From assembly GCA_964034945.1 (NCBI GenBank), contig OZ035960.1:70018994-70082993 (forward strand): a stretch of DNA of 64,000 bases. The letters are read 5' to 3'. A program made the position numbers and the translations under genes. The stretch comes from Chrysopilus asiliformis (taxonomy: Eukaryota > Arthropoda > Insecta > Diptera > Rhagionidae). Shown here piece after piece: positions 32,782-43,502 of this stretch (position 1 is the stretch's first letter; each line of letters begins with the position of its first letter). Below the pieces are notes generated by a model. It ran no database searches. It was given only the letters and a program-made list of their open reading frames with translations, and was not told the origin of the DNA.

Positions 32782-34471
32782 CTAGCAGACCCTTCGTTGG
32801 CAGCTAAAAGTTTTTTGTATAAATTTTAGAATGCCAAAAAACCACAAATAACTTAAAAAGTTTTGGGAAAAACTGTTATCCTTCCAGGACCTTCCGTTTC
32901 GGATTTTGCAAATCTGATACCGGATTCGTGATCAGCGACCCCAAAAACCCCCTTATGCCCATTTTTCCGGGGAAAAACGGGAAAAAGGATATTTATCCTT
33001 ACAGGATCTTTCGTTTCGAATTTTGAAAATCTAATACCGGATTTGTGATCAGCGACCCAAAAACACCCTCATACCGATTTTTCCGAGGAGAAACGGGAAA
33101 AAGGATATTTATCCTTACAGGACCTTTCGTTTCGAATTTTGAAAATTTAATATCGGATTCGTGATCAGCGATCCCAAACATACTGCCAATTTTTCCGGAG
33201 AAAAAGGATATTTGCGTTATCCTTTCAGGAACTTCCGTTTCAAATTTTACAAATCTAATACCGGATTCGTTATCAGCGACCCCAAAAACCCCATAATGCC
33301 AATTTCTCCGGAGAAAAATGGGAAAAGGGATATTTGCGTTACCTTACAGGACCTTCTGTTCCGAATTTTGAAATTCCAACACCAGATTCTTAATTAGCGA
33401 CCCCAAATACCCTATAATGCCAATTTCCTGGGGAAAAATGGGAAAAAGGATATTTGCGTTATCCTTACAGGACTTTCAGTTTAGAATTTTCAAATTCTAA
33501 CAAACAACTCGTGATCAGCGACCACGGAAACACCCGAAAGCCAGTTTTTCGGAGACGAAATTAGAAAAAGGATATTTGCGTTATCCTTTCAGGACCTTCC
33601 ATTTAGAATTTTAAAAATCTAACACCGAATTCGCAATCAGCGACCCCGGAAACCCCCTTATTCCGATTTTTCCGGGGAAAGATGGGAAAAAGGATATTTT
33701 CATTATCCTTGCAGGACCTTCTGTTTCGAATTTTGAAAATTTAATACCGGATTCGTGATCAGCGACCCCGATAACCCCCTAATGCCATTTTTTCCCCGGG
33801 AAAAATGGGAAAAATGATAGTTTCGTTATCCTTACAGGACCTTCCGTTTTGAATTTTGGAAATCTAATATCGGATTCGTGATCAGCGATCCCAAACATAA
33901 TGCCAATTTTTCCGGGGAAAAAGGATATCTGCGTTATCCTTTCAGGAACTTCCGTTTCAAATTTTGCAAATCTAATACCGGATTCGTGATCAGCGAGCCC
34001 AAAAACCCCATAATACCAATTTTTCCGGCGAAAAATCGGAAAAAGGATACTTGCGTTAACCTTACAGGACCTTCCGTTTCGAATTTTGAAAATCTAATAC
34101 CGGATTCGTGATCTGCCGCCCCAAAACCCCTATAATGCCAGTTTGTCCGGGGAAAAACGGGAAAAAGGATATTTGCGTTATCCTTACGGGACCTTCCGTT
34201 TCGAATTTTGAAAATGTAATATCGGATTCGTGATCAGCGACCCCAAAAACCCTATAATGAAAATTTTTCCGGGGAATAATGGGAAAAAGGATATTTTCAT
34301 TATCCTTACAGGACCTTCCGTTTCGAGTTTTGAAAATCTACATAGCTAAAAACCTGCTCCTGGCAACACAGATTATTTTGCAAAAAACCGCGTAAAAATC
34401 GGTTCAGTAGTTTTTGAGTTTTGTAATCTCAAACGGACAGACAGACAAACATCCATTTTTATATATATAGA
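32782..34471 (-). mobile_element. Family D copy 3: Helitron-like element with about 13 satellite units
   Basis: On the minus strand it starts TCTATATATATAAAAATGGATG, followed by a GTCTGTC tract and AAACTCAAAAACTACTGAACCG. It ends CTAG, with host A at 32781 and T at 34472. The interior is an array of roughly 107-125-bp units, each with GGACCTTCCGTTTCGAATTTT and GGATTCGTGATCAGCGACCCC on the plus strand. No Rep/helicase gene. Confidence 0.75.
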
Positions 34472-34593
34472 TTTAAAGGATATTGTAGAATCAGACCGAA
34501 ATCAAATAAAAAAAGTATATGAAGATCTATCAGGTAACGAAAAACGTTTAATATTGGAACAGATAAAATTAGATCAAATTTTCAAACTAAAAA
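34472..34593 (+). other. Coding-like remnant after pol
   Basis: About 40 codons are open here (LKDIVESDRNQIKKVYEDL at the start), with codon-like composition and a helical, charged pattern. It belongs to the LTR element between pol and the 3' LTR, so it may be the relic of an extra 3' gene. I cannot name it. Confidence 0.3.
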
Positions 34594-34725
34594 CATAACA
34601 AAAGCTATAATTGCCAATCTGGCAATTATTGAAAAGCCGTATGGTGATTTAATTGAACGGCGTATCAAAATTTCATTTGAATTCAAATTTTCCAATAAGA
34701 TTTTTTTAAAACTTGTTCCAATCGG
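34594..34725 (-). mobile_element. Family C copy 6, short fragment
   Basis: Only the 3' end is present: CATAACAAAAGC, hairpin and subterminal motif. It then passes abruptly into family D sequence. Confidence 0.6.
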
Positions 34726-35709
34726 AACATGTAGAATTTTAAAAATCTAACACCGAATTCGCAATCAGGGAGCCCGGAAACCCCCTTATGCCGATTTTTC
34801 CGGGGAAAGACGGGAAAAAGGATATTTGAGTTATCCTTACAGGACCTTCCCTTTCGAATTTTGAAAATCCAACAGCAGAGCCGTGATCAGCGACCCCAAA
34901 AACCCTATAATGGTAATTTTTCCGGGGAAAAATGGGTAAAAGGATATTTTCATTATCCTTACAGGACCTTCCCTTTCGAATTTTGAAAATCTAATACCGG
35001 ATTCGTGATCAGCGACCCCAAAAACCCTAGAAAAATGGGAAAAAGGATATTTATCCTTTCAGGACCTTCCGTTTCGAATTTTGAAAATCTAATACCGAAT
35101 TCGTGACCAGCGACCCCAAAAACCCTATAATGCAAATTTTTCCGGGGAAAAATGGGAAAAAGGATATTTCGATTATCCTTAAAGGACCTTCCGTTTCCAA
35201 TTTTGAAAATCTAATACCGGATTCGTGATCAGCGACCCCAAAAACCCTATAATGCAAATTTTTCCGGGGAGAAATGGGAAAAAGGATATTTTCATTATCC
35301 TTACAGGACCTTCCGTTTCGAATTTTGAAAATCTAATACCGGATTCGTGTCAGCGACCCCAAAAACCGTATAATGCAAATTTTTCCGGGGAGAAATGGGA
35401 AAAAGGATATTTTCATTATCCTTACAGGACCTTCCGTTTCGAATCTTGAAAATCTAATACCGGATTCGTGATTACCGACCCCAAAAACCCTATAATGCAA
35501 ATTTTTCCGGGGAAAAATGGGAAAAAGGATATTTTCATTATCCTTACAGGACCTTCCGTTTCCAATTTTGAAAATCTACATAGCTAAAAACCTGCTCCTG
35601 GCAACGCAGATCATTTTGCAAAAAACCGCGTAAAAATCGGTCCAGTAGTTTTTGAGTTTTGTAATCACAAACAGACAGACAAACAAACATCCATTTTTAT
35701 ATATATAGA
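34726..35709 (-). mobile_element. Family D copy 4 with 7 or 8 satellite units, 3' end missing
   Basis: The 5' terminus (TCTATATATATAAAAATGG, minus strand) with host T at 35710 is intact. The CTAG terminus is replaced by the family C fragment. Confidence 0.7.
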
Positions 35710-35788
35710 TTCGGTACAATTGTGGTCTAAGGTTTAATTATTAGGAAACAAATAATTTTGAGTAATTTTCATTTGCGCGACGGTGTTA

Positions 35789-36421
35789 AGCCTATAGTAC
35801 ATGGCATGTAAAAAGCACATATAAATGTGGCTCTGACGTCATTTTGACGTCACCATGTGGTCCCAATGGCCACATGCCGTGTACTAGCTCTCTTTGTGAC
35901 ACACACATATGGTACACATACGAATGTGTACTATATGTGGCACTCGTGACACATAAGGATATGTGGCTTTTTCGAATGTCGTGTACTACCTTAGCACATG
36001 CAGTTTGTGACTATATGTGACATATTGTCCAGTGGTTACATATAAATGTGGCAGTCACAATATATGTGTCTGCACGAAAACTTGACACAGCATATGGATC
36101 GCATGTAGCCCATATAACTTATAACTTATATGTAACTTTTGAATGACATTTCAGGCTGACATATTTAGTGGTTTTAACTAATTTTTTTAATAAATAGTAT
36201 TTTAGGGGTTTGTTCATCCTGCTTTTAGAAGGAAATTTTTTCTATAGTTGGCAACCCTGATTTCAGCATTCAGTTTTTATACCCGTATGGTGAAACCAAA
36301 GGGTATATTAACTTTGCCTTACCGTTTGTAACGCCAAGATCTCGTCATCGCACAAAAAAATGAATTACACCAGTGTGTTTAGAATGATAAAAAAAAGTTG
36401 AATTTAGCATGCCCGTCCGTC

Positions 36422-36453
<32 letters not shown>

Positions 36454-37217
36454 CGTCCGTCTGTCTGTGGCGCGGATTGCGGACGCACGGATTGAGCTAG
36501 AGACTTGAAATTTTGAGCAGATCCGTTTTTCGTAAAATGCAAGGTTAAGTTCGTTAAAGGGCAACAATGGACTATTAGGGGGGTACCCCCCATACGAACG
36601 AAATCGTTTTTTGTGAATATCTCAAAAACGGTGCATCTTATCAAAAAAGTGCAAGAACAAAAGTTATTTAGGATATGATTCTACATAAAACTCCCATACA
36701 TCAAAATCCGATTGGAAAAAATTTTAAAAAATCTTATTGGAAAGTTTGACTTCAAAGTGGAATTTTGGTATAACTGTACGAATTTTGATACGAATATCAC
36801 CATACGGGTCTCCAATGATTGCCAGATTGGCAATTATAGCTTTTGTTATGTTTGTGTTTTGTTGTTTTAGCAGCACGTTGTTTTGGTATTATTTTTGGTT
36901 TTTTTTTTTAATTTTCAATTTTAATTGATTTCGGCTATTTTCGTTTGTTTTTCTTTAATTTTATTTTCTTTTTTTTACCTTTGTTTTGCTATGTGTGTTT
37001 TTCAAAATAAGAAATATGAATGCAAATTTGGAATTTGGATTTCGAGGCGGTTTTCGTTTTCTTCATTTTCCAAAACCTGCGCGGCCACAATAGCAACAGC
37101 AGCCCACTTTCTTTTCGACATTTTCACATACGAAATGTGTACCCAATATGCGACACCTTCTAGTGACGTCAGAGCCACATTTATATGTGGCTTTTTACAT
37201 GCCGTGTACTATAGGCT
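35789..37217. mobile_element. TTA-flanked MITE with CRE motifs, containing family C copy 7
   Basis: Ends AGCCTATAGTACA.GGCATGTAAAAAGC are inverted repeats of about 50 bp, flanked by TTA on both sides (35786-35788, 37218-37220). This TWA-type duplication fits PIF/Harbinger. Inside the arms TGACGTCA (the CRE octamer) occurs twice at left (about 35836-35857) and once at right (about 37163). The left half is packed with ATATGTGGC/GCCACATAT-like inverted motifs. No transposase. Confidence 0.7.
36274..36850 (+). mobile_element. Family C copy 7, full length
   Basis: All family hallmarks are present: subterminal inverted repeats, GTCC/GTCT tract at about 36413-36470 and 3' hairpin. Confidence 0.65.
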
Positions 37218-37536
37218 TTAGTACTATACTTTAGGGCAAAGGGATTAAAATTTATTAATTAAGATACTGTATAGTTAGAGATAGAAGGACCATTTTTTGT
37301 ACTTAATGTATAACGAACTATTTATTTATTTTAACGTTTTTGCGGTTTCGATAACCTTGTTTCTGCTTTGTATAAACTAATTTTTTTAAATACTTATTCC
37401 GTTGCGTCGAATTGTTTAATGGCACTTTCATATATAAATGTTTTGTTAAACCGTGATTTTTGTATTATTAATTTATTAAATTAAAGAACGAAACTCAAAT
37501 TTCATTCTTTAATTTTCATGTAAGTTAGGAGGGTAA
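37218..37536 (+). other. 3' non-coding part of the LTR element
   Basis: AT-rich sequence with no open frame. A short purine run, TTAGGAGGGTAA, just before the LTR is the likely polypurine tract. Confidence 0.5.
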
Positions 37537-38274
37537 TGTAACGCCCGTCCTTGATATTTAAATCCTTTAAATAAAATTTTGATTTTCGCGCGTTCAACTG
37601 ATTCTACTCCCATATCTACTCATTACGCCCACGAGCGCTGGTAGCTAAACTAGCCTGGTAAAACCAGTATTTGTTTGAAAAAAGGAAAAAAACCATGAGG
37701 CTAGAGATTAGAGAGAGGATCGAGAAAAGTTCTTCTGGTTCCTGCCTTGATCCAGTAGAGATCACTTTTTTTGATAATTCTAAGAAAACATATTTCTCCT
37801 GTAATATACGTAAACTAAATTAAATTTAAAAGTTTGTAATAAAATAAAGAATATCGTCGAAAATTATTCAATATATCATCTAAAAACTTCAACAATTATT
37901 CATCGCTGTGCAAGGAGACTTTTTACTTTGATTCTCATTGAAGAACATCATTTCATCGAGAATACAGCTCAGGTCGAGACATATTGAACGAGAAACACAA
38001 TAAACGTAGAATCAACGTGTAAGGCGCAGAAAACAAGTAACAAATAAATTTAAGAGACATAACAAATGTAAAACTTTTAATTATAATCCTAAAACTAAAA
38101 TTAAAAATAATAATCGTCCTTGTAAGCATGCATGCAATAAATTCACGCAGAAATCAAATATATTCAAATTTGTGAAGGTTAAATATGTTTAATTTCATTT
38201 CAACCTAAGTAAAATTGAAATTTTCAGATCCTCTCTGAACATAATTTAACATAACGCCTAGAAAAGGTTTTACA
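37537..38274 (+). repeat. 3' LTR of the 17-kb LTR element, 738 bp
   Basis: Ends TGTAACGCCC and GGTTTTACA. It lacks the LINE and so preserves the empty insertion site. It differs from the 5' LTR by a few substitutions and the 24-bp duplication. Confidence 0.95.
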
Positions 38275-39062
38275 GTCGATTGGAGTCATATTAAAAAAAT
38301 GTCTTTCTGTCTGTCAGTCTGTCTGTCAGTCTGTGTACAGGATTTCTGAAATACTAATAGAAATATATGAAATTTTATAGGCATGTTGGGTCCGGAAATA
38401 GGACGATACTATCAACTTTTGGTGGAAATCCGTTAACCGGAAGTATCCAAATTGGCGGTTTTTCAAAAATCGTAATTTCGTTTCTCTCGATTTACTCCCA
38501 AACTACGCGTTTTTAGTGGCCTTACGTATGACAAAACTTGGAGAAAATAAAATTTCCCACACTTTTGTCTTTAGCTATAACTCGATATCTCAACCTGTTA
38601 TCCAGATAAACCGTTATTTTCAAAAAAACAGTTTTTTGCGATTATCTCGAAAATTAACGGGTTTTTGCTGACTGAATGTATGAAGTAAATTAATGAGAAT
38701 GGCATTCTGCACAATTTTGTTTTTCACCGTTATCCGTTATCTTTTACCGTTATTGAGATATTTAGATTAAAATATAAAAAAATATATTTTTGCAAATTAC
38801 TTGCAAACTAACGATTTTTCGACAAATTAATTTAAGGAAGAATTGGAGATGTTAAAATTTTCTACCTTTTTGCCATTTACCGTAAATTGATATCATTTAC
38901 AGTTCTCAAGTTATCTCAAATGTTGTACGTTTTTGATATTTTTGAATAAACCAAGAATTTATTGGGAGGACGTCTTAGGTTGACAATACGACAGGGCTAT
39001 AACGTAAATTGCACAGGGTCGTAGATTTTGTAGAAGAAAGTTTTGTGTTGACCACAACTGAT
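38275..39062 (+). mobile_element. Family B copy 2, right piece
   Basis: It continues from 21272 after the GTCG duplication. It has a GTCTGTC tract at about 38305-38335, and AT-rich blocks with repeated AACGG/GAGATAT motifs. It ends TAGAAGAAAGTTTTGTGTTGACC. Together with the left piece the element has inverted ends ACTTTCTTCTAC. Length without the insert is about 890 bp. Confidence 0.75.
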
Positions 39063-39242
39063 ATTTTTATTAACATTGTGGGGATTCTTACATTTAAAAT
39101 ATATATTAAATTTTGGAGCATTGTTTTCTTGGTTATTTTTTTTTTTACTTTAACCAAAAAAACCTGGATGGGGTCACTTGAAGCAGATGACATGGGGTTA
39201 CATTAAGCATGCTTACTTTGACCCCATATGATTTCAATATAG
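39063..39242 (+). other. Probable left end region of the pogo-like transposon
   Basis: It holds two GGGGT.AC-type motifs (GATGGGGTCACTTGAAGC and ACATGGGGTTACATTAAGC). These resemble inverted motifs near 53320-53390 (TGGGGTAAAAGTGAACA on the minus strand). The exact terminus is not resolved. Confidence 0.3.
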
Positions 39243-40655
39243 ATAATTGAGGTGCCCAGATGCAAAACTCGCCTACTCCACTTTTGAAAAAAATGGGGAT
39301 AATGATGTTATTTTATTAAAAAGGTTGAAACAAATCTATTAAAACCATCCGCTTGTAGCATAAGTTTTTTTTCCCCACTTTTTTCACGTTTGAAAAGAGC
39401 GATTTTTTTCAAAACTTGTCTATTCCAATTATATGTTCCACGCAAAACATGTCTATTCCAAGTTCTGAACAAAACACGTCTATTCCAGCATTATTTCGCG
39501 CTTTTTTTGACGTTTCATTTATGTTATGTCATTTGGCCAGTGACCATCGAGTGCAACGGACGTATTTTTAGGAACTGTGCAATAAGTTTTATTATTTAAA
39601 CGAGTATTTTGTGGATTTTTGTAAAATATTTAAAAAATGGAATCAAGGGAGCATTGTCAACAAGTATTTGAGGCTCAAACCCGAAAACGCAAATCATATC
39701 CGAAGGAAAGGAAACGAATCAAAGATAAACAGAACCGGTAAACTTTTTTTGTCTCTAGCTGTTATTTTGTTTCCATTTCAAAATTTTAGCTACGCCAGGA
39801 AAAAGCTTCCACAGAAACCAAAATACACTCACAAAGGAACAACATAAAAGTGCAACAAAATAAACAGTTCGGATATGTTGCGATTTTCAATAAACCAAGA
39901 TGCTTATATCTTAAGCATGTGTCGCGTAACTCCACCAAAACGAACGGATAGATCACGAAAAATGGGCTCCCGTAAAGAAATGACCGTTGATTTTTACATA
40001 AGAAAGTACAACGGCGATATTGCACGAGTATGCCAGAAAACATTTTTAGGGATATTACAAATCTCCAAGGAACGAGTGAGACTAATCTGCAAAAATAATT
40101 TAAAATCAGGCAGTGTACCTGTTGAAAGACAAGGGGGTGATCGCGTAAGCCACAATAACAGAAGCAAAAGAGATGCGATTATTGCAAAAAATGAATTTTA
40201 ACGTTTTGTTGATTTTTTGTTTCGTTATTAATAGAATTTTTTTTCGTTGTACAAAATGAAATTTATGTTTCTGTTCACTTTAAAAATGGAATTTATTAAA
40301 GTTTATTCACATAATACTGGTTTTTATCCATCTTCTATCCATATGCCTACTTAATTGAAAAAATAAATTATACAAAAGTTGCCTATTCAGAAGAAAAGTT
40401 GTTCAAAAGTGATCTATTTCATTAATACTGACCAAAACTGATCAATTCCATATTTTGTTTTATTATTACGTCTTTAATACAACTCCAGGATTTTTGAGCT
40501 TCTAACATTCCTTTACTCTAATAATAAGTAAAAATAAAAAAAATAACATACGGACATAAGTTCACTTTTTCATTACAAAATCAGTTTTTTGCTAATAATT
40601 CGAAATCGTTTGACATGGAGTAGGCGAGTTTTGCATCTGGCCACCTCAATTGTTG
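39243..40655. mobile_element. TIR transposon with 17-bp iterons, inside the pogo-like element
   Basis: Inverted ends share AATTGAGGTG.CCAGATGC and continue through AAAACTCGCCTACTCCA (39243-39280 and 40617-40655). Direct repeats of AAAAC..GTCTATTCCA lie at 39264, 39411, 39444 and 39471. Weaker copies in the same orientation are at 40374, 40405 and 40434. Such subterminal iterons often bind transposase. Superfamily not assigned. Confidence 0.65.
39875..40201 (+). CDS. Fragment of a transposon-encoded protein, family not named
   Basis: 108 codons; the upstream frame 39611-39847 may hold an earlier part. The segment TVDFYIRKYNGDIARVCQKTF and the following VRLICKNNL...GSVPVERQGGDR resemble an N-terminal domain recurring in arthropod transposon proteins, as I recall it. 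A catalytic core is absent. It lies within the iteron-bearing element, so it may be what remains of its transposase. Confidence 0.4.
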   Translation: MLRFSINQDAYILSMCRVTPPKRTDRSRKMGSRKEMTVDFYIRKYNGDIARVCQKTFLGILQISKERVRLICKNNLKSGSVPVERQGGDRVSHNNRSKRDAIIAKNEF

Positions 40656-40752
40656 CAAAGAAAAAACAAATTTACACTTTAATTTTTACTTTTTAATTAC
40701 AATAAATCGGTGAAACGTTTCAAAAAAAGTTAGCCAAGTTGATGAAAATTCT

Positions 40753-41325
40753 ATGGTCGCAGCAGTAAATGATGTGTTAAAAAGAAAAAAATCTATTAGA
40801 GGCACTGCTGCAGAGTACGGGATAAGCCATAACACATTATTTAAGAGAGTTAAGCGTGTGCAAACTTTAAATCCAAGAATACATGAAGCGGATTCTGGAA
40901 ATGACAGTGAAGATGAAATTACTTGCATTAGTCAGTTTAAATATAAGCACAGACAGGTTTTTTCAAATGGTGAAGAAGAAGAGTTAAAAAAGTACCTTTT
41001 ACGTTCTTCTCGGATAAATTACGGCCTGACTTACACGCAAACTAAAGCTTTAGCGTATCAAACTAGGAAAGCTTATCCTGCTGGTTGGAACACAAATGAA
41101 GCTGCTGGAAAGGACTGGATGTATGGATATATGAAACGACATCCTGAACTAAGCTTAAGAAAGCCGGAAAATACTAGTTTGGCTAGAGCTACTGCTTTTA
41201 ATGAAACGAATGTTAAGGAATTTTTCAATAACTATGCTGAAGTTGTTGCACGATTTAAGTTCGCCGCTTCCAAAGTATTTAATTTAGACGAAACTGGTGT
41301 AAATACTGTAATTCAAGCTCCAAAG
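40753..41325 (+). pseudogene. pogo/Tigger-like transposase, exon 1
   Basis: It contains a psq-type helix-turn-helix (SIRGTAAEYGISHNTLFKRV), a CENP-B-like region, and the start of the DDE core with the first catalytic Asp in FNLDETGV. The frame is open. It ends at CCAAAG before a 54-bp intron (41326-41379) that ends in TTTAG but starts AT instead of GT. The donor is probably mutated. The true start may be slightly upstream. Confidence 0.8.
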
Positions 41326-41379
41326 ATTAATGCTGAAATTTTCTACTTAACAGACTTGATTTAATTATTTTATCTTTAG

Positions 41380-41867
41380 GTTATTGCAGATAAATCAAAG
41401 CGGCAAGTGGGTCAAAGAGTTTCTGCAGAACGAGGAGAATTAGTGACATTCACTGGAATTATAAGTGCTGCAGGAAATTCACTTCCCCCGGTCTTCATAT
41501 TCCTTCGAGTTCACTACAAGGACCATTTTTTGCATAAAGCCCCGATTGGAAGCTTAAGACTACTTTTTAAATCAGGATGGATGACAGCTAAACTTTTCCC
41601 ACAAGTTTTGCAACATATCCAATTTCACACAAACTGTTCCAAGGAAAACCGCATTTTGTTACTATTGGATAACCATAATAACCATTGTTCCTTGGTGGCA
41701 ATATAATTCGCAAGAAACTCTGGTATAGTGCTCCTGACATTTCCTCCCCATTGTTCGCACAAACTCCAGCCGCTGGACATAGGTGTTTTTGGACCATTTA
41801 AAAATACTCTGAAAGTAGCATTTAATGATTTTATGCTAAGCCATCCAGGGAAAGTAATAAACATATA
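41380..41867 (+). pseudogene. pogo/Tigger-like transposase, exon 2, interrupted by a Helitron
   Basis: It continues the DDE domain: KRQVGQRVSAERGELVTFTG, second catalytic Asp in LLLLDNHNNH. After a premature TAA at 41704-41706 comes GIVLLTFPPHCSHKLQPLD with the third acidic residue. The Helitron cuts the frame at 41867, and the same frame resumes without loss of a base at 52239. Tc1/mariner superfamily by family knowledge. Confidence 0.85.
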
Positions 41868-42090
41868 CTAGGGGCTGCGCCCCGAACCGCTTCGCGGTTC
41901 ATCCCCCTTCCACAGGTCGGCCTTCGGCCTCCCTGCCCCCGTCGGCCTACGGCCTCCACAACTACTCGGCCTTCGGCCTCGCCCCTCGCGCTTGAATTGT
42001 TGGAATTTGATGTATGGAGATGTTACGTAAAATTATTTAAATATATTTCAGCTCTCGCCTTCCTCTTTACTCGGCCTTCGGCCTCGACTC
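41868..42090 (-). other. Cluster of GC-rich hairpins at the Helitron 3' end
   Basis: Perfect hairpins: GGGGCTGCGCCCC (41871-41883), GAACCGCTTCGCGGTTC (41884-41900), and four copies of GGCCTTCGGCC or GGCCTACGGCC (about 41917, 41944, 41968, 42073). They stand out from the AT-rich surroundings. The first is the terminal Helitron hairpin; the others have no assigned role. Confidence 0.8.
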
Positions 42091-42420
42091 AAATGCATAT
42101 AGTTAACCCAAAAAAGGGAAATTTTTTTAGAGACATTTTTCTTTGTGACCCAACGGTGTATTACAAAATCGTACTGTTTACTTACAATATATTCAATAGC
42201 GGTAAAAGGTGGTTATCCACACGGGGAAAGAAAATATTGTGAGAAATGTCATTCTTTTTAATTCATGTCATACATTGAAGCACCAAATCCCTTTAGAATT
42301 GCAGAAGATAGCAGGTGAGGGCGATGGTATCTATAGTGTTTTTCGCAGTATTATATTGTTTTTCAGACTCCAATACTGCATAATTGCTTTTTTCCCCAAA
42401 ATACTGTATTTAAATACTAA
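42091..42420. other. Unassigned Helitron interior
   Basis: A short open stretch at 42091-42241 (HIVNPKKGNFFRDIF...) looks mildly coding-like, but I cannot recognise it. Otherwise nothing is seen. Confidence 0.3.
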
Positions 42421-43502
42421 CGGCCGATTTCTTCACCGAGTACTAACGCTATTACCGGTATTAGACCAAAATTTGGTACTCAAATTGGTATCAAGTCATT
42501 TCTTCACCAAGTACTAGGGCGCCTTAGTACTGACTTTGGTACGGAGTATTAGCTGGTACTCATTATTTCCTGGACCCTCGAAATTGGGGGTCTAGCGATC
42601 TTAGTACTCGAATTTATGCCAATTTTATTTCTTCACCTATAATATAATACTGGAGTAGTCGATTTTTATATATTTTTTGCTGACATTGGAAGATCAAAAA
42701 TACGCAAGAAGTGATGGGTCATCGATTTGACCGCCGAATCTACTCTTTTCATTTGCAGAGCGAAGGTTTTCGCAACAGCAAAGGATGGTTTTCTCTGAAC
42801 GTTGGGCGGAATCCGTGCACAATCAAACGATTTTTCGTCATTCCGATGTGTGCACCAGATTTGAAGCTTGCGAATTTGGGAATCACATATTAAACGGTTA
42901 CTCTGGATACGCGAACACACATGAATTCCCAGATGCATCCCGTGGAAATCGACAACGAACAGCTTGAGAGGAAATTATGATGCAATTGCAAGAATAAAAA
43001 ACACTGCGTTTTATTTGATGTCTTTTATTTTAAAACCTTTGAATTTTCACAATAAATCGGTATCTTGGTGACTCCAATTGGTCCAGCGAGGCCTTTTCGC
43101 ATCACCACCAAACGTATCCTTATCGTTTTCTGCTCCTCGTTTTTTTCATTATTTATTTGCTTCTCGTTTTTTCATTATTTATTTTGTTATTTGCACAAAT
43201 TCACCGAACACAGCGACTAAATAATATTTCGTTTATTGAAAAAATAACGTACACAAATACACGGAAATTCACGGCGAACAATAATATTTTAAATTCAAAT
43301 GTCAAAATTGTGTCAAAAACGATTTTAGACGTATTAGCTTAGTTTTAGACGTATTTGCCGCTAGTACCGGCTGATGAATTTAGCTCCGGTACTAGCGATG
43401 TGAAGAAATGCACAAGTACTAACTTTTTGTTGGTACCGAGTACCAGAGCTAGTACCTGGACTAGCTGGACTCCACTTTAGTACTCGGTGAAGAAATCGGC
43501 CG
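42421..43502 (+). mobile_element. Harbinger transposon relic, 1082 bp
   Basis: Inverted ends of 26 bp start CGGCCGATTTCTTCACCGAG, flanked by TAA on both sides (42418-42420, 43503-43505). A transposase fragment lies inside at 42785-42967. Ends, TWA duplication and protein agree on PIF/Harbinger. Confidence 0.85.
42785..42967 (+). pseudogene. Harbinger transposase fragment
   Basis: About 60 codons. RWAESVHNQTIFRHSDV, then CEFGNHILNGYSGYA, follow the conserved RWPGS.HD..IF and LLGDSGYA pattern of the DDE nuclease. The Asp expected in GDSGYA is changed to Asn/Gly, so the catalytic residue is lost. No flanking open frame. Confidence 0.75.

Larger units (their letters stand above)
21273..38274 (+). 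mobile_element. Ty3/gypsy-type LTR retrotransposon with nested insertions
   Basis: The target duplication GTCG flanks it (21269-21272 and 38275-38278), and its target was a family B repeat. Element order: 5' LTR, PBS, gag, pol with protease-RT-RNase H-integrase, a 3' non-coding part, 3' LTR. Insertions that enlarge it: LINE in the 5' LTR (21743-25079), internal tandem duplication (26648-28046), Harbinger-like MITE in gag (28806-29344), family D elements (32782-34471 and to 35709), and a TTA-flanked MITE (35789-37217). Domain order (integrase after RNase H) is that of Metaviridae; I do not assign a clade. Confidence 0.92.

Noticed and set aside
32860..35580. CRISPR-like appearance of regular repeats
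   Set aside because: Units of about 120 bp repeat along their whole length with no unique spacers, within a Helitron-like element of a eukaryotic genome; this is a satellite array.
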